From Myroides pelagicus (GTDB taxonomy: Bacteria > Bacteroidota > Bacteroidia > Flavobacteriales > Flavobacteriaceae), in assembly GCF_009711055.1 (NCBI RefSeq), contig NZ_WMJY01000001.1:178092-242091 (forward strand): a stretch of 64,000 nucleotides of DNA. The letters run 5' to 3'. Shown in pieces: positions 7,564 to 16,250 of this stretch (the stretch's first letter is position 1; every line of letters begins with the position of its first letter). The position numbers and the translations under genes were made by a program. A model generated the notes under the pieces. It was not told where the DNA came from, did no database searches, and saw only the letters and a program-made list of their open reading frames with translations.

Positions 7564-8475
7564 ATGACTCCACCTTTAATATCTGTAATTGTCCCTGTTT
7601 ACAACGTTCAAGATTACGTAGCTCAGTGCATTGAGTCGATTATCAATCAATCTTATCAAAACTTAGAAATAATCATTGTAAATGATGGAACAAAAGACAA
7701 CTCTGCTGATATATGCAGAAAATATGCGGAAAAAGATAGTCGAATAATATTCCTAGAAAAAGAGAATGGAGGATTATCTTCAGCTCGTAATTTTGGTTTA
7801 GACCGCGCTACGGGCGATTATATCTCATTTGTTGACTCTGATGACTTTCTATACGAAAAGTACTTTGAAGTATTGCTTTATCATTTAGCAGATGCTGATG
7901 TTGTTTTCTGTAATGCGAATTTTTACAAAACAGATGCAGACCTGACTTTCCCATCTAATGAAAGTCTTATTTCTCCGCAGACAGTTGAATTCTCTTCAAT
8001 AGAACTTTTACAGAAAATCAATACATTTAAAAAACCTCTTGTAGTCGTTGCTTGGGGGAAGCTATACAAAAAAGAAATATGGCAACATTTGAGGTATAGT
8101 GAAAGCAAAGTTCACGAAGATGAGTTTATTATTCACTACCTCATTGATAAAGCAAGTAAGATAAAATTCATTGACTTACCTCTTTACTACTACAGACAAA
8201 ATAGAGAAGGTAGTATCATGAATAGTATATCAGAAAAAAAAGTCAATAACTATTACCAAGCATGTCTTGATAGAGAAGCATTCTTCTTAAAAAAAGGAAT
8301 GAACAAAGAGGCTGCTAAAATCTATAATAATGGAAAAAGTTACTTGATTCGAAAATCTATAAAATTGAAAGCGCAGAATGAAAACACAACATTTAGTGCT
8401 ATTTTAAAAGATCCGAAACTCTTCCTATCTTCTAAATTTGAGCTTATTGTCAAAAAACTAATCTATAAGTCCTAA
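7564..8475 (+). CDS. Family 2 glycosyltransferase
   Basis: 303 residues. The N-terminal GT-A fold is clear: ISVIVPVYNVQDYVAQCIES, then LEIIIVNDGTKDNS, NGGLSSARNFGLDRATGDY and the metal-binding FVDSDDF near residue 100. These enzymes transfer a sugar from an NDP donor in the cytoplasm to a saccharide or lipid acceptor, usually for capsule, O-antigen or exopolysaccharide. The acceptor cannot be read from the sequence. There is no other glycan gene beside it, so it stands alone and its pathway is unknown. No signal peptide or membrane helix is seen. Confidence 0.9.
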   Translation: MTPPLISVIVPVYNVQDYVAQCIESIINQSYQNLEIIIVNDGTKDNSADICRKYAEKDSRIIFLEKENGGLSSARNFGLDRATGDYISFVDSDDFLYEKYFEVLLYHLADADVVFCNANFYKTDADLTFPSNESLISPQTVEFSSIELLQKINTFKKPLVVVAWGKLYKKEIWQHLRYSESKVHEDEFIIHYLIDKASKIKFIDLPLYYYRQNREGSIMNSISEKKVNNYYQACLDREAFFLKKGMNKEAAKIYNNGKSYLIRKSIKLKAQNENTTFSAILKDPKLFLSSKFELIVKKLIYKS

Positions 8476-8590
8476 TCAGTTTATACATTGACTGAAATCA
8501 CAAAACGATAGAAAAATACTTATTAGTAATATACTACCGTCAGCTGAAAAATAATATAAGCAATATTCTCAATTGCTACTAACAGAGTCA

Positions 8591-8629
8591 AAAAGGAATA
8601 GAAACTTATAATAAGTTTCTATTCCTTTT
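8591..8629 (-). terminator. Terminator overlapping the 3' end of the membrane-protein gene
   Basis: Perfect 19-bp inverted repeat (AAAAGGAATAGAAACTTAT and its complement) separated by one base. It includes the last codons of the gene ending at 8619. The ends of the stem are A/T runs, so it could act in both directions. Confidence 0.75.
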
Positions 8630-9134
8630 CTTCTGTACCCTTCTGTACAAACCACTTGGCGATTGCACTAAAGTTAGTTAGCATTATGTACGCTATTACT
8701 AAATTCAAACCTGCCTTTACTAAATCATAATTAGTAAATATACTTATATGACTTTCTGAAGCACTGGCCGAAAAACGCTGTATCACAGCAGTTACAACAA
8801 AAGATAAATTATCTAGAAGCAGATAACCTCCCATAATAAATACTCCTATCTTAATCACATCCGTTGAGGTAATACCTTCTAAGGCGATAGTCTGATCGAT
8901 AAAACCCTTCGACAAATTAAATACGCTCACTAACTTATCTGCATAATACATCAACAATACCCCTATAAGTATAAATAACATATCTTGTCCTACTCCTATA
9001 TTCATAACCTTCAAATAAGCTTGCTCGCCAAACAAATAAACCAAACCTACATTCAATAGAGACAATAAACTACTCAATACAGTAGAAAACCCAGTTAACT
9101 TAATAAACAGTGTAAACAAGTCTTTTATATACAT
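8619..9134 (-). CDS. Unrecognised four-helix membrane protein
   Basis: 171 residues with about four hydrophobic segments: LSSLLSLLNVGLVYLFG, MLFILIGVLLMYYA, IKIGVFIMGGYLLLDNL and LVKAGLNLVIAYIML. The tail is acidic/lysine-rich (KGTEEKE). I do not recognise the family. It is a single-gene unit between a lipoprotein gene and a strong terminator. Its start at 9134 (MYIKDLFTLF) is preceded by an A/G-rich stretch. Function unknown; inner-membrane location is inferred from hydropathy. Confidence 0.7.
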   Translation of the reverse strand: MYIKDLFTLFIKLTGFSTVLSSLLSLLNVGLVYLFGEQAYLKVMNIGVGQDMLFILIGVLLMYYADKLVSVFNLSKGFIDQTIALEGITSTDVIKIGVFIMGGYLLLDNLSFVVTAVIQRFSASASESHISIFTNYDLVKAGLNLVIAYIMLTNFSAIAKWFVQKGTEEKE

Positions 9135-9179
9135 CTTTTCTTATTTTCTATCTAGCTAATTTACAACTTTACACAGCAA

Positions 9180-9230
9180 AACATACCTCATTGCATATTT
9201 ATATGTTAAAAGTATGCTTTGAGGTATGTT
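9180..9230 (-). terminator. Possible terminator after the lipoprotein gene
   Basis: Inverted repeat AACATACCTCA (9180-9190) with TGAGGTATGTT (9220-9230), plus inner GCATA/TATGC pairing. It lies 21 bp after the gene ending at 9251. No T tract follows on the - strand, so termination is uncertain. Confidence 0.4.
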
Positions 9231-9250
9231 CCTGCTTTTTAGTATGTTCT

Positions 9251-9787
9251 TTATTGTTCTAATATCAACTCTACATAGACTGTTCCCTCTGGATAGTTGA
9301 AATACTCCACATCTTCAGCTGTGTACGCTCCATGCTCTCTCAATGTAATTGACTTATTAGTAAAAGATTGAATAAAATACCCACGCGGAACAAAAGTATC
9401 CTCTGTAGGCCACAGCATAAAAAAGTTCTTTGCATCTATATTGTACTTAGCTTTGACTGTATTGGCGTCACACTCGCCATACTCATTCTTATAATTAAAC
9501 TTGATCTGTAAATACTCTTCTTCTATATTCCAAGTATCTAATCCACAAGCTGTAGTTGATGCAAAATCATCCGTTTTGATCACCTTTTCATCTTTATCCA
9601 AATAGACTTGCTTTGTCCAATTCCACACCCCTATAGCTGCTTCTTTATACTTCTCCTCTGCAATCTGCTCCGTTGGATTTACTGGATCTGTCGTAGGCCC
9701 ATCTATATTTGTATTGTCATCACTTGAACATGAACCTATGGTCAATCCAAATAATGTAATCAACATTAATACATTTAGTTTTTTCAT
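9251..9787 (-). CDS. Lipoprotein of unknown function
   Basis: 178 residues from the ATG at 9787, chosen because it gives MKKLNVLMLITLFGLTIGSC, a lipoprotein signal with a lipobox ending in Cys20, followed by SSDDNTN, an export signal typical of Bacteroidota surface lipoproteins. An A/G-rich ribosome site (AAAGGTAG) precedes it; a longer reading frame upstream to 9889 lacks sense as a signal peptide. The mature part resembles small lipocalin-like or DUF-type lipoproteins (IGVWNWTKQVYLDKDEKV), but I cannot assign a family. It probably sits on the outer membrane. Confidence 0.75.
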   Translation of the reverse strand: MKKLNVLMLITLFGLTIGSCSSDDNTNIDGPTTDPVNPTEQIAEEKYKEAAIGVWNWTKQVYLDKDEKVIKTDDFASTTACGLDTWNIEEEYLQIKFNYKNEYGECDANTVKAKYNIDAKNFFMLWPTEDTFVPRGYFIQSFTNKSITLREHGAYTAEDVEYFNYPEGTVYVELILEQ

Positions 9788-9855
9788 AATTATATCTACC
9801 TTTTTAGTTATCCGTCTAAGATATAACTCTTTACAGGCTACAATTATTAAGTATT

Positions 9856-9884
9856 CAAACATATAAATCAAAAAATATACACAA
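9856..9884 (-). promoter_or_regulatory. Bacteroidota-type promoter for the lipoprotein gene
   Basis: On the - strand TTG (9882-9884), 18-bp spacer, then TATGTTTG (9856-9863), a perfect TAnnTTTG. It lies about 70 bp upstream of the ATG at 9787 and supports that start rather than the longer frame, whose first codons would lie upstream of the transcript. Confidence 0.5.
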
Positions 9885-9996
9885 TACAAATATCTTACTC
9901 TAGTCTATCCTGTTTTACAGATACAATGCCTTTTACTCCTTTTATTGCCCTAACTTTCTTTAAAAAAGAACTACATTCGCGCTAAATAATTTAAAC

Positions 9997-10617
9997 ATGA
10001 CTTGTACACTTTGCAACCAAGCCTTACGAGATTTACATACAGACCGTTATTATCATTGTGATTATTGTGGTGCTTATAATATGGATAGCCAATATCGCTT
10101 CACTGAAGATAAAGAAAAAGCACATTACCAATGTCATAACAACGATATAAATGATATTGGTTATCAGCAATTCACAGCTCCTGTAACCAATGCTATTTTA
10201 GCACATTGCACATCTGATATGCTCGGTTTAGATTATGGTTGTGGCAAGGGACCTGTCATAACTAATCAATTACAAAACGAAGGTTATCACGTAGACTTAT
10301 ATGACCCTTACTTCTACCCCGACACCTCTTACCTTACCAAGCAATATGACTATATATTCAGTTGCGAAGTTTTTGAGCACTTCTACAATCCAGCAGATGA
10401 GCTGACAAAGCTCACTAATCTATTAAAACCTGGAGGACTACTCGTGATTAAAACCCACTTATTTGTAGATCAAACACCTTTTGAACAATGGTATTATATC
10501 AAAGATGAAACACACGTGTTTATTTATACCTTTCAAACGATTCAGTACATCGCTAAGCAGTTTAGCTATACCATCGAAAAACTAGAAGAGCGCCTAGTGA
10601 TCCTACGCAAAAAATAA
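9997..10617 (+). CDS. SAM-dependent methyltransferase with N-terminal zinc-ribbon
   Basis: 206 residues. The first 25 residues hold two Cys pairs (CTLC and CDYC), a likely zinc-binding knuckle. Then comes a class I methyltransferase core: LGLDYGCGKGPV (SAM-binding loop, about residues 75-86), DLYDPYF, and the SCEVFEHF motif IV region followed by LKPGGLLVIKTH. The substrate cannot be read; proteins with this layout include methyltransferases acting on sugars or small metabolites. It stands alone with a bidirectional terminator downstream at 10835-10865. Confidence 0.85.
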   Translation: MTCTLCNQALRDLHTDRYYHCDYCGAYNMDSQYRFTEDKEKAHYQCHNNDINDIGYQQFTAPVTNAILAHCTSDMLGLDYGCGKGPVITNQLQNEGYHVDLYDPYFYPDTSYLTKQYDYIFSCEVFEHFYNPADELTKLTNLLKPGGLLVIKTHLFVDQTPFEQWYYIKDETHVFIYTFQTIQYIAKQFSYTIEKLEERLVILRKK

Positions 10618-10770
10618 AGGCAGAGCACCATACAATTGCTCCGATTAACAAGCGTTATTCCTCTAATTATTTTTGATTAATCAACAGTAATTCTATTGTT
10701 TTAGGTTTTATATAATCAAGTAGTAATCAAGTATTGATAAGGATATGATCGGGACTTTTTGATGCAAAAT

Positions 10771-10814
10771 ATCCCGACCATGTCTCGACCATATCCCGAC
10801 CATATCCCGACCAC
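10771..10814. repeat. Four tandem 11-bp repeats
   Basis: Units ATCCCGACCAT, GTCTCGACCAT, ATCCCGACCAT and ATCCCGACCAC in direct succession. An inverted copy (ATGATCGGGAC) lies at 10745-10755. The unit length equals about one DNA turn. The block is in the gene-free stretch after the methyltransferase gene; the function is unknown. Confidence 0.8.
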
Positions 10815-10834
10815 TCCAAAACTAGCGCATAAAA

Positions 10835-10865
10835 AAACAGCTAACCTTCTTCAGGTTAACTGTTT
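10835..10865. terminator. Bidirectional terminator between convergent genes
   Basis: Stem AAACAGcTAACCT / AGGTTAaCTGTTT with one mismatch. A run of A residues precedes it and a T-rich tract follows it, so it can serve both the methyltransferase gene (+) and the DoxX gene (-). Confidence 0.8.
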
Positions 10866-10892
10866 CTTTTTATTTGTATTCAACGTATTGGA

Positions 10893-11291
10893 TTAACTAA
10901 ATAATCCTGATCCGCTATATAGTTTTATTCTACCTGGACCAATAAAGGCAATTGCCAAAGCACTGAACAAAAACAATAAATTCAATTCTCCTGCTAATCC
11001 TCCTGTATTTGTCAAATTAAAAATCCCCATTCCCTTCACCAAAAAGATAGACATCACCATCGTTATTGCAATCAGAGTTGCAGATAATCGAGTAGCTATA
11101 CCGAGGATAACAAATAGCGGAGCAATCACTTCTCCAATAGGTACGCCTAACCACAACCAAGTAGGTAGCCCTTTGGCTGACAACTGATTGATAATGAAAT
11201 CATGCCCGTGAATTAGTTTATAAATACCGTGAAAAATCATTAGCCCTCCTACGCCTAAACGCAAAAGAAATTTACCGAAATCTGTACTCAT
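10893..11291 (-). CDS. DoxX family membrane protein
   Basis: 132 residues, four membrane segments. It begins with the typical DoxX opening FLLRLGVGGLMIFHGIYKLIHG and carries PIGEVIAPLFVILGIATRL and the GGLAGELNLLFLFSALAIAFIGPGR closing segment. DoxX proteins are small inner-membrane proteins linked to redox or quinone-associated functions; the exact role here is unknown. It lies 27 bp downstream of the SDR gene in the same direction, so they are likely co-transcribed, which suggests a shared redox role. Confidence 0.88.
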   Translation of the reverse strand: MSTDFGKFLLRLGVGGLMIFHGIYKLIHGHDFIINQLSAKGLPTWLWLGVPIGEVIAPLFVILGIATRLSATLIAITMVMSIFLVKGMGIFNLTNTGGLAGELNLLFLFSALAIAFIGPGRIKLYSGSGLFS

Positions 11292-11318
11292 GTTCTAAAT
11301 ATAATTTGATTACAATAA

Positions 11319-12026
11319 TTAACTTGTTTTCGTTGGTCTTACTTCAATCTTACTTGGCAATACATTAGGGTTCATACGCAGAATATCGACGATCAACTCC
11401 CCAAGGTCATCTGGCTGTATCTTCCAACTATCGCTATCATTAGGCACGTGATTATTGAAGTTTGAAGTTACCGATCCTGGTAAAATAGTCGTTACTTTCA
11501 CGTCATACTTACGCAGGTCAAGCATCGCAGCTTGTGTAAATCCTACCACCCCAAATTTACTGGCATTGTATCCTGATCCGTTGGCAAAAAAGTTAATTCC
11601 CGCTAGACTTGCTATACTGATATAATAGCCTTTATTCGCCTTTAGCTGCTCGACACTCGCTTTAAGGGTATGAAACACTCCCGTCAGATTAGTCTGAATC
11701 ATTGCATTCCAATCCTCTATGCTAAGCTCTTCAACAGATGCAAATACACCAAGCCCTGCATTAGCAACCACTACATCTACTCGTCCAAATGTACGAACGA
11801 CTGCCTCTATTGCACGCTGTTCGTCTTCATAGTTACATACATCTGAGGCTACACCAATAATGCGATCAACAGACCCCAGCTCACTTGCGGTTGCCTGTGC
11901 ATCAGCCAACTTTCGTCCACTAATGGCTACTTTACAGTTATTAGCCAGCAGTACACGTGCGATTCCTTTACCAATACCTTTTGTTCCTCCAGTGATGTAC
12001 ACCACTTTATCTTTAATATCTATCAT
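11319..12026 (-). CDS. Short-chain dehydrogenase/reductase
   Basis: 235 residues of classical SDR type: cofactor loop TGGTKGIGKG (residues 12-21), NAG motif (VVVANAGLG), catalytic Ser in YISIASLAG and the YNASK active-site Tyr/Lys. The arginine after the second strand (SGRK) suggests NADP(H) preference. Substrate unknown. It heads a two-gene unit with the DoxX gene. The start MIDIKDKVVYITGG fits SDR length and the A/T-rich upstream region. Confidence 0.9.
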   Translation of the reverse strand: MIDIKDKVVYITGGTKGIGKGIARVLLANNCKVAISGRKLADAQATASELGSVDRIIGVASDVCNYEDEQRAIEAVVRTFGRVDVVVANAGLGVFASVEELSIEDWNAMIQTNLTGVFHTLKASVEQLKANKGYYISIASLAGINFFANGSGYNASKFGVVGFTQAAMLDLRKYDVKVTTILPGSVTSNFNNHVPNDSDSWKIQPDDLGELIVDILRMNPNVLPSKIEVRPTKTS

Positions 12027-12217
12027 TTTTCTTATTACTATTTTTGAAAGACTAAGTTAACAATTATTACAGCATTTTACTGAATAACACAACTGTTTTT
12101 CATTTTGACTATACCTTTAAAACTTACTTAATTAAGGTTTTGATTATCATTTTTATACCCGCCAAAGGTTGTATCTAGCGTCTAATTAGTTTAAATTCGC
12201 CTTTTAAACTATTCATT

Positions 12218-14407
12218 ATGATCAATAAAAGCGCTCTTTTTGTATTGCTATTATCTAGTAATATATTATTCGCCCAGAGAGACCTGACCATGGTAGAAGC
12301 AACCAGTGGACAATATACTAGCTTCGCCCCTAAAGCATTAAGCCAACCCAAGTGGAAAAGTGAGAATGCCTTTTCTTTTGTTTCAGTTAATAGAGATAGC
12401 CTATTAATTAAAAGCAAAGATACAAAGTGGAAAAACACGAGTGCTTTAACAGCTAAAGAACTAACCTCTAAGCTAAATAAAGCGTTTAAAAATATTGTCT
12501 TTGATCTTAAGCGTATTCCTTATGACTTGACGTGGAAAGATGAACATACTATTGAATTCTCTACTTATGACAAGCAAGACAACTTTAAATACAAAATTAC
12601 CTTTGACTTAAAAGAAGACAAAGTAATTAATCACTTTAAGTACAACACTCTTGCCAGTGAAGAAATCACCTCTAGAAACGACAACTACCTCGCTTGGCTA
12701 AAAGACAATAATATTGTCATCACCAGTAACAAAGGAGAGGACATTGTCGTAACAAATGATAAGAATATAGCAGTAATCAACGGTAGCGGTAGTACCCATC
12801 GCAATGAGTTTGGTATCGACCAAGGAATGTGGTGGAGTCCTAAACAAGATCAACTACTCTACTATAGAAAAGATGAAAGCACGGTGTCTGATTACCCATT
12901 AGTCCAATGGAATCAGCGCGTAGCAGAAAACAAGAACATCAAATATCCCATGGCTGGAATGGCTAATGAACGTGTTTCTCTTGTGATTTATGATGTATTA
13001 ACTAAAGAAAAAGTCAAACTAGACACTGGTATCGAAGACCAGTTTCTAACCATGGTTACTTGGGATCCTTCAGGGAATTACGTATATGTCGGAGTATTGA
13101 ACCGTCAGCAAAACCACTTGAAGTTAAACCAATACAACGCAGCTACTGGTGCATTCGAAAAAACGCTGTTTGAAGAGAAAGCAACTACCTACGTAGAGCC
13201 TTCTCAAGGATTGGTATTCACACCAAACAAGAATAGCTTTCTACACTTTTCTGAAAAAGAAGGTTATAGACAAATGTATCTATACAATACAGATGGAAAA
13301 CTAGAACAAAAACTAGGCTTTGAAAACGTTATTGTAGAGAGATTCCTAGGATTTGACAAAGAAGGTAAAAATGCTTTCTATATGGGAGTTACCAATACAG
13401 GACTAGATAGACAACTATTCAAAGTAAATCTAAAGAAAGGAAAAACAGAACAGATAACTACTGAATCAGGAACACATAACCTTGTCTTGAACAAAGAAAA
13501 AACCTTATTCGTCGATCAATTTAGCAACTTAGACACTCCTAACAAAGTGTCTGTCGAAAGCACAGAAAACAATAAGACTGTTGAATTGTTTGAGGCAAAG
13601 AATCCCTATCAAGGAGTAATCGATATGCCTAAGCTAGAGTTAGTAACCCTAACGGCTGCAGACAACAAAACCAAGCTAAACGGACGTATCTTATACCCTA
13701 CTAACTTTGATGCAACAAAGAAATACCCTGTAATGATTTATGTCTATGGTGGTCCACATGCACAGCTTATCAAAAATAACTGGCTAGGGGGAGCAAACCT
13801 TTTCTTCCACTATATGGCTCAAAACGGTTATATTGTATTTACTGTAGATAGTAGAGGTAGTTTCAATCGAGGACGTGATTTCGAACAAGTTATCCACAGA
13901 CAACTGGGACAAGCAGAGATGGCGGATCAATTAAAAGGAGTAGATTACCTAAAATCACTCAACTTTGTAGATCAAGACAAAATTGGTGTGTATGGATGGA
14001 GCTTTGGAGGCTTTATGACAACAACACTCTCTATTCACCATCCTGAAACCTTTAAAGTAGGGGTAGCTGGAGGGCCAGTAATGGACTGGAAGCTATACGA
14101 AATCATGTATGGTGAGCGCTATATGGATATGCCAGAAGAAAATGAAGAAGGATATGCTAAAACTAGCTTGCTAAACAAAGCAGACAAACTAGACAACAAG
14201 CTCCTAATTATTCATGGAGCACAAGATCCAGTAGTCGTACAACAACACTCTATGGACTTCATTGAAGCGTGTATTAGAGCTAATAAACAAGTCGATTACT
14301 TCTTATACCCTTCGCACCAGCACAACGTTAGAGGAAAAGACAGAGTACATCTAAATACAAAGATTGCTAATTACTTCTTTGATTATTTAGCTAAACCGAT
14401 AAAATAA
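12218..14407 (+). CDS. S9 family prolyl oligopeptidase / dipeptidyl peptidase IV-like enzyme
   Basis: 729 residues with a signal peptide (MINKSALFVLLLSSNILFAQ), an N-terminal beta-propeller (DPPIV_N type, about 90-440) and a C-terminal alpha/beta-hydrolase domain. The catalytic triad is visible: Ser in YGWSFGGFM, Asp in HGAQDPVV and His in YPSHQHNV. Such enzymes remove dipeptides, usually X-Pro, from peptide N-termini in the periplasm. The length is normal for DPP IV. A monocistronic unit closed by the strong terminator at 14426-14460. Substrate specificity cannot be fixed from sequence alone. Confidence 0.93.
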   Translation: MINKSALFVLLLSSNILFAQRDLTMVEATSGQYTSFAPKALSQPKWKSENAFSFVSVNRDSLLIKSKDTKWKNTSALTAKELTSKLNKAFKNIVFDLKRIPYDLTWKDEHTIEFSTYDKQDNFKYKITFDLKEDKVINHFKYNTLASEEITSRNDNYLAWLKDNNIVITSNKGEDIVVTNDKNIAVINGSGSTHRNEFGIDQGMWWSPKQDQLLYYRKDESTVSDYPLVQWNQRVAENKNIKYPMAGMANERVSLVIYDVLTKEKVKLDTGIEDQFLTMVTWDPSGNYVYVGVLNRQQNHLKLNQYNAATGAFEKTLFEEKATTYVEPSQGLVFTPNKNSFLHFSEKEGYRQMYLYNTDGKLEQKLGFENVIVERFLGFDKEGKNAFYMGVTNTGLDRQLFKVNLKKGKTEQITTESGTHNLVLNKEKTLFVDQFSNLDTPNKVSVESTENNKTVELFEAKNPYQGVIDMPKLELVTLTAADNKTKLNGRILYPTNFDATKKYPVMIYVYGGPHAQLIKNNWLGGANLFFHYMAQNGYIVFTVDSRGSFNRGRDFEQVIHRQLGQAEMADQLKGVDYLKSLNFVDQDKIGVYGWSFGGFMTTTLSIHHPETFKVGVAGGPVMDWKLYEIMYGERYMDMPEENEEGYAKTSLLNKADKLDNKLLIIHGAQDPVVVQQHSMDFIEACIRANKQVDYFLYPSHQHNVRGKDRVHLNTKIANYFFDYLAKPIK

Positions 14408-14425
14408 GTCTTACAGACCAAATGT

Positions 14426-14460
14426 AAAAAAGCCTGATAGAAATTCTATCAGGCTTTTTT
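14426..14460. terminator. Bidirectional terminator between the S9 peptidase and phosphoesterase genes
   Basis: Stem AGCCTGATAGAA / TTCTATCAGGCT extended by A and T runs at both sides, giving poly-T after the stem in either direction. Confidence 0.92.
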
Positions 14461-14486
14461 GTACACTTAAATGTATTATGAAAAAA

Positions 14487-16064
14487 TTACTTACTCTTTT
14501 CAATTCGATATTGCTTACTTTGTATATGCTCTCTACCAAACATATCGGTTACTCTCACCTCAACAGTGTGTACACCTTTCCCTATTTTGAAAGGAAGCTT
14601 AGCACTCCATAAATGCGTTGACTTAGTCGGCCAAGAGGGCTTTCTACCTTTTAATAATTCATCTGTCAAATCAAAGCGCTGTACAGTTGCATAGTGACTT
14701 GGATCAATGTTCTCATCTTTCTTCATCGTCTTCCACTCTCCTTTGTCAATTCGATACTCTACCACGTCTTTTTCTGTTCCCATAAAGACATTGGCATATA
14801 CGCGATAGTTTGAAGCACGCTTATCCCCGATGACCTTAGGCATATACAATTCCATTTTATACGCCTCTTCTCTACCCGATACTTTGTAGTCTAGTTCGTA
14901 TTGATTTCCTTTTACTACCAAAGTAGCATATCCTCTCGGTGTACCATCACGCATGGTAGAAGCTGGTACCCCTTGCTCATTAAACTCTCCAGAATACCAA
15001 TCTCCCGAAGTCGTCCCAACGTTGTACTCGTGAATTGGCTTCACCCCAGACCACCCGTGCTCTTTGGTATAAAACTGGTGCATCTGGTAGTGTGTATGAG
15101 CAGAAAGTACTAATACATTCTCTCTGCCTTCTAAGATGTCTAATAGCTCTTGTCTAGAAGACTGATCAAAGTGATTTTCTCCTCCAATAAATAGAGGAAT
15201 ATGAAGCGATATAACCACCAATTTATCCTTCGGCACAAAGCTTAAGTCATTCTTCACAAAGTCTAGTTGATCTTGTCTGAAACCTCCTAAATACCCTTTC
15301 TTCTTAATAGGATGAGGATATAAGATATCATCTAAGACAATAAAGTGCGCCTCTGCATAGTTAAACGCGTAGTTCGCAGGACCAAAGTTCTTCTCAAAAG
15401 TCTCATCAGAATAGATGTCTTCCGTTGCTTCATAGTTCATATCGTGATTACCCATCACATTGTACCAAGGAAGCCCTACTTCCTTCATTATCTCCTTATA
15501 CGGCTGGTGTAAGTCAAGATCATCTCCTACAAGATCCCCTAAACTAATCCCAAAAGAGATGCCCTCTTTGTTGTTCTTTACTTCATCGACTACAGCCTTT
15601 TTGAAGTAATCCAACTCCTCAGTAGTATAGGGCTGTGGATCACCAAACAAAAAAGCCTTAAACGCTGCTGATTCCTCTTGAGGAATTAGAGCAAAGTTGA
15701 CCTGCTTTGGCAACTTACCCGTTGGAGCTACGCCCTCATACTGAGTCCCTTTTGGAGAGCCTTTAGGTTTGTGAGTTACATAAGTAGCTGGTAAGTTATA
15801 GCTATCCATTGCAGTAGTATATTGTCCTGGTTTGATGACAAAGATTTGGTTATCTCCCGTTAGCGGTAGCACATATTTTCCATTTTCGTCAGTCTGCACC
15901 ACTTCTACTCCATTAGATACGCTTACCCCAGGCAAGACCTTCTCTTTTCTATCCTTCTTTCCATTTTTATTAGCATCTTCAAATACGTAACCCTTTACAC
16001 TTGTTTGTCCTACTGCTAAGGCTGCAGTAAACAAAAAGGCAACGGTAAATAGTGTTTTTTTCAT
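14487..16064 (-). CDS. Secreted calcineurin-like phosphoesterase
   Basis: 525 residues. Signal peptide MKKTLFTVAFLFTAALAVGQ, then a small immunoglobulin-like N-domain (VKGYVFEDANKNGKKDRKE, about 23-130), a metallophosphatase core and a C-terminal beta domain. Metal ligands are visible: FGDPQPY, SLGDLVGDD, VMGNHDM, VISLHIP and SAHTHYQ. The layout matches MetallophosN/Metallophos/MetallophosC proteins of Bacteroidota, which cleave phosphomono- or diesters in the periplasm. It lies 186 bp after the EEP lipoprotein gene of the SusCD locus in the same direction, so it likely releases phosphate or an alcohol from the imported compound. Substrate unknown. Confidence 0.9.
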   Translation of the reverse strand: MKKTLFTVAFLFTAALAVGQTSVKGYVFEDANKNGKKDRKEKVLPGVSVSNGVEVVQTDENGKYVLPLTGDNQIFVIKPGQYTTAMDSYNLPATYVTHKPKGSPKGTQYEGVAPTGKLPKQVNFALIPQEESAAFKAFLFGDPQPYTTEELDYFKKAVVDEVKNNKEGISFGISLGDLVGDDLDLHQPYKEIMKEVGLPWYNVMGNHDMNYEATEDIYSDETFEKNFGPANYAFNYAEAHFIVLDDILYPHPIKKKGYLGGFRQDQLDFVKNDLSFVPKDKLVVISLHIPLFIGGENHFDQSSRQELLDILEGRENVLVLSAHTHYQMHQFYTKEHGWSGVKPIHEYNVGTTSGDWYSGEFNEQGVPASTMRDGTPRGYATLVVKGNQYELDYKVSGREEAYKMELYMPKVIGDKRASNYRVYANVFMGTEKDVVEYRIDKGEWKTMKKDENIDPSHYATVQRFDLTDELLKGRKPSWPTKSTHLWSAKLPFKIGKGVHTVEVRVTDMFGREHIQSKQYRIEKSK

Positions 16065-16250
16065 TTTATAATCGGTTTTATCGTTTATTATATAGTGTCT
16101 ATTATAGGCGTATACCCCTATAGAAAAAAGTTGATTTAATGATTTGGTAATCTTAAGCTTTCTCTTGTAAATTAAAAGTTAATTAGAGTCGCTTTGTTAT
16201 ACTACTTTTTTGCTCCTAAAGCATTACAGTCCTGTAAGCAAAGCTAAAAT

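Noticed and set aside
9788..9889. Longer N-terminus of the lipoprotein at 9251-9787
   Set aside because: Would move the lipobox to residue 54 and put the start upstream of the likely promoter.
12175..12438. 87-codon - strand frame opposite the S9 peptidase start
   Set aside because: Antisense to a well supported gene, no ribosome site or homology recognised.
16221..16239. Terminator between the EEP lipoprotein and phosphoesterase genes
   Set aside because: A short TTACAG/CTGTAA stem exists but no T tract follows on the - strand, so separation of the two genes is not supported.
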